A stretch of 16,935 nucleotides of DNA from Candidatus Sumerlaeota bacterium. GTDB taxonomy: Bacteria > Sumerlaeota > Sumerlaeia > JADFCT01. The position numbers were made by a program, and so were the translations under genes. The stretch spans positions 1-16,935 of the forward strand of contig JAPLSP010000016.1 in the NCBI GenBank assembly GCA_026398575.1. The letters are read 5' to 3'. Of this stretch, positions 16,101-16,935 are shown one piece after another; positions within the stretch are counted from its first letter, which is position 1, and each line of letters begins with the position of its first letter. The notes under the pieces were generated by a model. That model saw nothing but the letters and a program-made list of their open reading frames with translations, ran no database searches and had not been told where the DNA came from.

Positions 16101-16271
16101 CTGGCCGTCATCAACACCGGCCTGAAGGAAAAAACAAACGTGGAAATCGCTTTGCCTTCGCCAGGAAAAGTGATCAACGCCGCAACGGGCCAGCCGCTAT
16201 CAGCAGCCAATGGCAAAGCGTCTCTGGCGCTTTATCCCTGCGAAATGAAATCGTTGCGGGTGATGCCATAG
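13170..16271 (+). CDS. secreted multidomain glycoside-hydrolase-like protein with discoidin-like and SprB-like domains
   Basis: A 1033-residue exported protein. Residues 1-27 are a signal peptide (core about 10-21). About 28-160 resemble an F5/8 type C (discoidin-like) carbohydrate-binding domain, with YVDFGTTRSLTRVFIYD and AEVVIYAEA at its end. Two SprB-like repeats follow (about 162-235 and 236-308), each with the PPYSFRWSNG or APYAYAWSTG motif, then I-GL--G-Y-V-V-D. About 320-500 form a jelly-roll-like region, and about 520-950 a probable TIM-barrel catalytic part rich in aromatics (for example LTVMPYYEYAG, NFNWGDWEWQH-like region 818-827), loosely like GH42-type enzymes. A short beta domain ends the protein (965-1033). 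I cannot name the GH family or the catalytic acids. Start: AGGAG (13156-13160) 9 nt before the ATG at 13170; ATG 13197 with AGGA is an alternative. It lacks the protease-type tail. Confidence 0.75.
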   Translation: MTLLSGPNPMLCFIFVFLLAAPEFAISREVRLILAPDMAVNESKAGEPGLLFDEQERAGDPPFYETSAGWSAYKNFPQHAYVDFGTTRSLTRVFIYDTNGVGDFVVSAGAPGAWTPLFTEKCDAYKKWKEHPATARTRYLQFTRMSGGANVAEVVIYAEAGDIPVAIVSKNVTRGGGNDASAAAAPQTGTPPYSFRWSNGQKTASIAGLTSGTYTVEVVDAAGRWGQADVVIAEPSPLKVSYSVQNAAPSARDGRIELSAKGGVAPYAYAWSTGATGSEISGLAAGAYQATVTDQSGQTARATVSVLEQKPDALFPEMKTVDEVVWGEAANESAHLFQEYPNGVSRVENILGRACRVLPNTKSGMKLFAVRLGRGKNLVPGRGYVLEVEYPEDEPRAMFILNRGAETQRGFHTGAAVGDALHTPYVGSNPESLRYPLSGKIMTWRSLFFLHDRFPDVSQPRGELARPFTSGDGFWVIIAQFAGAQDPLSKGAAVARIRLCEAPELANYSLKINFPPDGLPRRHLFFREEMADGVVQSRKVAERGVTDDTAWFEYKARLMKFLGMNTYCKDLLEFGHNQGWDTRPYGGSWINTPPVSDRWANILAMVGQYDLTVMPYYEYAGSIGPDGLGQQRRCMTLGGKKVYTHISWSEKANADITDPDTLADAKKILECTVVRYKDLVNFTGVWFRNRPSHIPISFSDRCLALFASETKAGAAPTREALAKDKALLEKYYEWWYGKRTAFLRGLRDYLRESGVNKEAVVLYTTDTSEPGAWKYEYQGPTVVTDDADTWSALGEKPILLKQTLDERRHLKALTELHFNWGDWEWQHSCPAAHPESYRNEDGLLPTYSFNKAYTVSFPEGFDAFRTPSGLAAIRHYCLNENAMDGGTTGPLGYFVSDMELAGPYCMLGEARAMAYGDPRYIGYLASSSFNRGFPEYVRAFNRAFLSLPALPSEILKGACNDSEVVVRAIKTPTQGTYLAVINTGLKEKTNVEIALPSPGKVINAATGQPLSAANGKASLALYPCEMKSLRVMP

Positions 16272-16552
16272 TATTTTCGCTTGCCCCTCGCCGCGCGGGG
16301 CGTCAAAATAAAGATCGCCGTTGAGATTAAAGCAATCAATGCAAAAATCGCAGAGATGGAAGGCTTCTGCATGACGCACTGTCTAAAAATCGAATACCCG
16401 GAAACGCTGCCGGATGCCTTCAATCATTGCTTTATCGCAGACATTGGAAAATAAAGAACGTCCCTTTTTAGAGGAATTCAACAGCGCGCAGAGATTAATA
16501 ACCTGAAAGAACTTGCTACGGCGCGTCAATACCAGTCGGAGGGGCCAGCCCC
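16272..16552. other. intergenic region after the hydrolase gene
   Basis: 281 bp. A short hairpin GCCCC (16283-16287)/GGGGC (16297-16301) lies 12 nt after the stop of the hydrolase gene but lacks a T-run, so it is only a weak terminator candidate. A small antitoxin-like reading frame (16356-16454) lies inside. The remainder (16455-16537) shows no supported gene. GGAGG at 16538-16542 serves the gene at 16553. Confidence 0.4.
16356..16454 (+). pseudogene. possible remnant of a UPF0175-like antitoxin gene
   Basis: An in-frame stretch of 32 codons containing THCLKIEYPETLPDAFNH. The string IEYPETLPDA resembles the N-terminus of UPF0175-family small proteins, which normally continue for about 80 residues with an EFEQEA-type helix. 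Here the frame ends at TAA (16452-16454) after FIADIGK, and I cannot find the rest of the family in the other frames. A second ATG is at 16371. It may be a broken leftover or chance similarity. Confidence 0.25.
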
Positions 16553-16935
16553 ATGTCCGTTTCATTCAAGCAAGCCAAAGACGAAATCGCCCGCCTTGTC
16601 GCCCATTTCCAAGCCAACAGCGACCGATACACTGCGAACGAATACAAGGAAGTTTGGGCGAGGCAGGAATTCATTGATCCCTTCTTCATCGCCCTGGGCT
16701 GGGACATCCGCAACGAACGGCGCGTTGCCCCGCAATATCGCGAAGTCATCACCGAAGACTCCCTCGATGTTGAAGGCCACCGCAAGGCGCCCGACTACAC
16801 CTTCCGCGTCGGACAAACTCCCAAGTTTTTCGCCGAGGCCAAGAGGCCCGGCGTCGCCATCAAGAGCGATCCCGCCCCTGCCTACCAACTCCGCCGATAC
16901 GCCTGGAGCGCAAAACTCCCTCTCTCGCTTCTCAC
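16553..16935 (+). CDS. type IIG/Eco57I-like restriction-modification enzyme, N-terminal part (cut by window end)
   Basis: The first 127 codons of a larger gene. RQEFIDPFFIALGWD (38-51 region) and the PD-(D/E)XK nuclease core with D81 in APDYTF and E95-A-K97 in FFAEAKRPG are typical of the N-terminal nuclease domain of combined restriction-methylation enzymes (type IIG, Eco57I-like; about 1000 residues when complete). They cut unmodified foreign DNA and methylate adenine in the host. The methyltransferase part lies beyond the window. Start at ATG 16553 with GGAGG (16538-16542) and a 10-nt spacer. Type I HsdR N-termini share this nuclease core, so the subtype needs the downstream sequence. Confidence 0.75.
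   Translation, partial: MSVSFKQAKDEIARLVAHFQANSDRYTANEYKEVWARQEFIDPFFIALGWDIRNERRVAPQYREVITEDSLDVEGHRKAPDYTFRVGQTPKFFAEAKRPGVAIKSDPAPAYQLRRYAWSAKLPLSLL

Noticed and set aside
16232..16423. 63-codon minus-strand frame with a hydrophobic stretch
   Set aside because: Overlaps the end of the hydrolase gene antisense, has no convincing ribosome site, and no known family.

Overview
The window looks like chromosomal DNA of an uncultured Gram-negative bacterium with moderately high GC. It carries very large Sec-exported proteins, a secG gene, and a glycoside-hydrolase-like exoenzyme with SprB-type repeats. This style is common in PVC-superphylum lineages (Lentisphaerota, Kiritimatiellota) and in candidate phyla such as Sumerlaeota. 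That placement is a guess from gene style; no rRNA or other phylogenetic marker except SecG is present.

Layout, left to right. 125-781 is a small MBL-fold hydrolase with a near-consensus promoter. 797-856 is a degenerate tandem array with a 10-bp period. 960-4931 encodes a secreted papain-family (C1A) cysteine protease and 5281-10281 a secreted thermolysin-family (M4) metalloprotease. The two catalytic heads are unrelated, yet both proteins end in the same kind of tail: an array of ~90-residue InlB-B-like repeats (six and seven copies) followed by a ~443-residue C-terminal domain I cannot assign to a family. The last four repeats plus this domain match in order and repeat length (about 821 and 823 residues). 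This is the strongest candidate for something undescribed: a modular surface or secretion tail carrying interchangeable protease heads.

10283-11015 is a visibly AT-richer two-gene cassette. A HEPN-domain protein begins one base after the M4 stop codon and is followed by a small protein with a BolA-like motif pattern. It resembles a toxin-antitoxin-type module and ends at a strong hairpin terminator shared with the convergent minus-strand operon secG-M16 peptidase (12950-11128), whose two genes overlap by ATGA. Divergent from secG is a 1033-residue secreted protein (13170-16271) with a discoidin-like region, two SprB-like repeats and a glycoside-hydrolase-like catalytic part. The right edge holds a short antitoxin-like fragment and the first 127 codons of a type IIG/Eco57I-like restriction-modification enzyme, cut by the window end.

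Taken together, the window combines an exoenzyme set (two secreted proteases, one carbohydrate-active protein, a peptidase of uncertain location and a Sec channel subunit) with two defence or stress-type insertions. Long ORFs antisense to the big genes look like codon-bias shadows.
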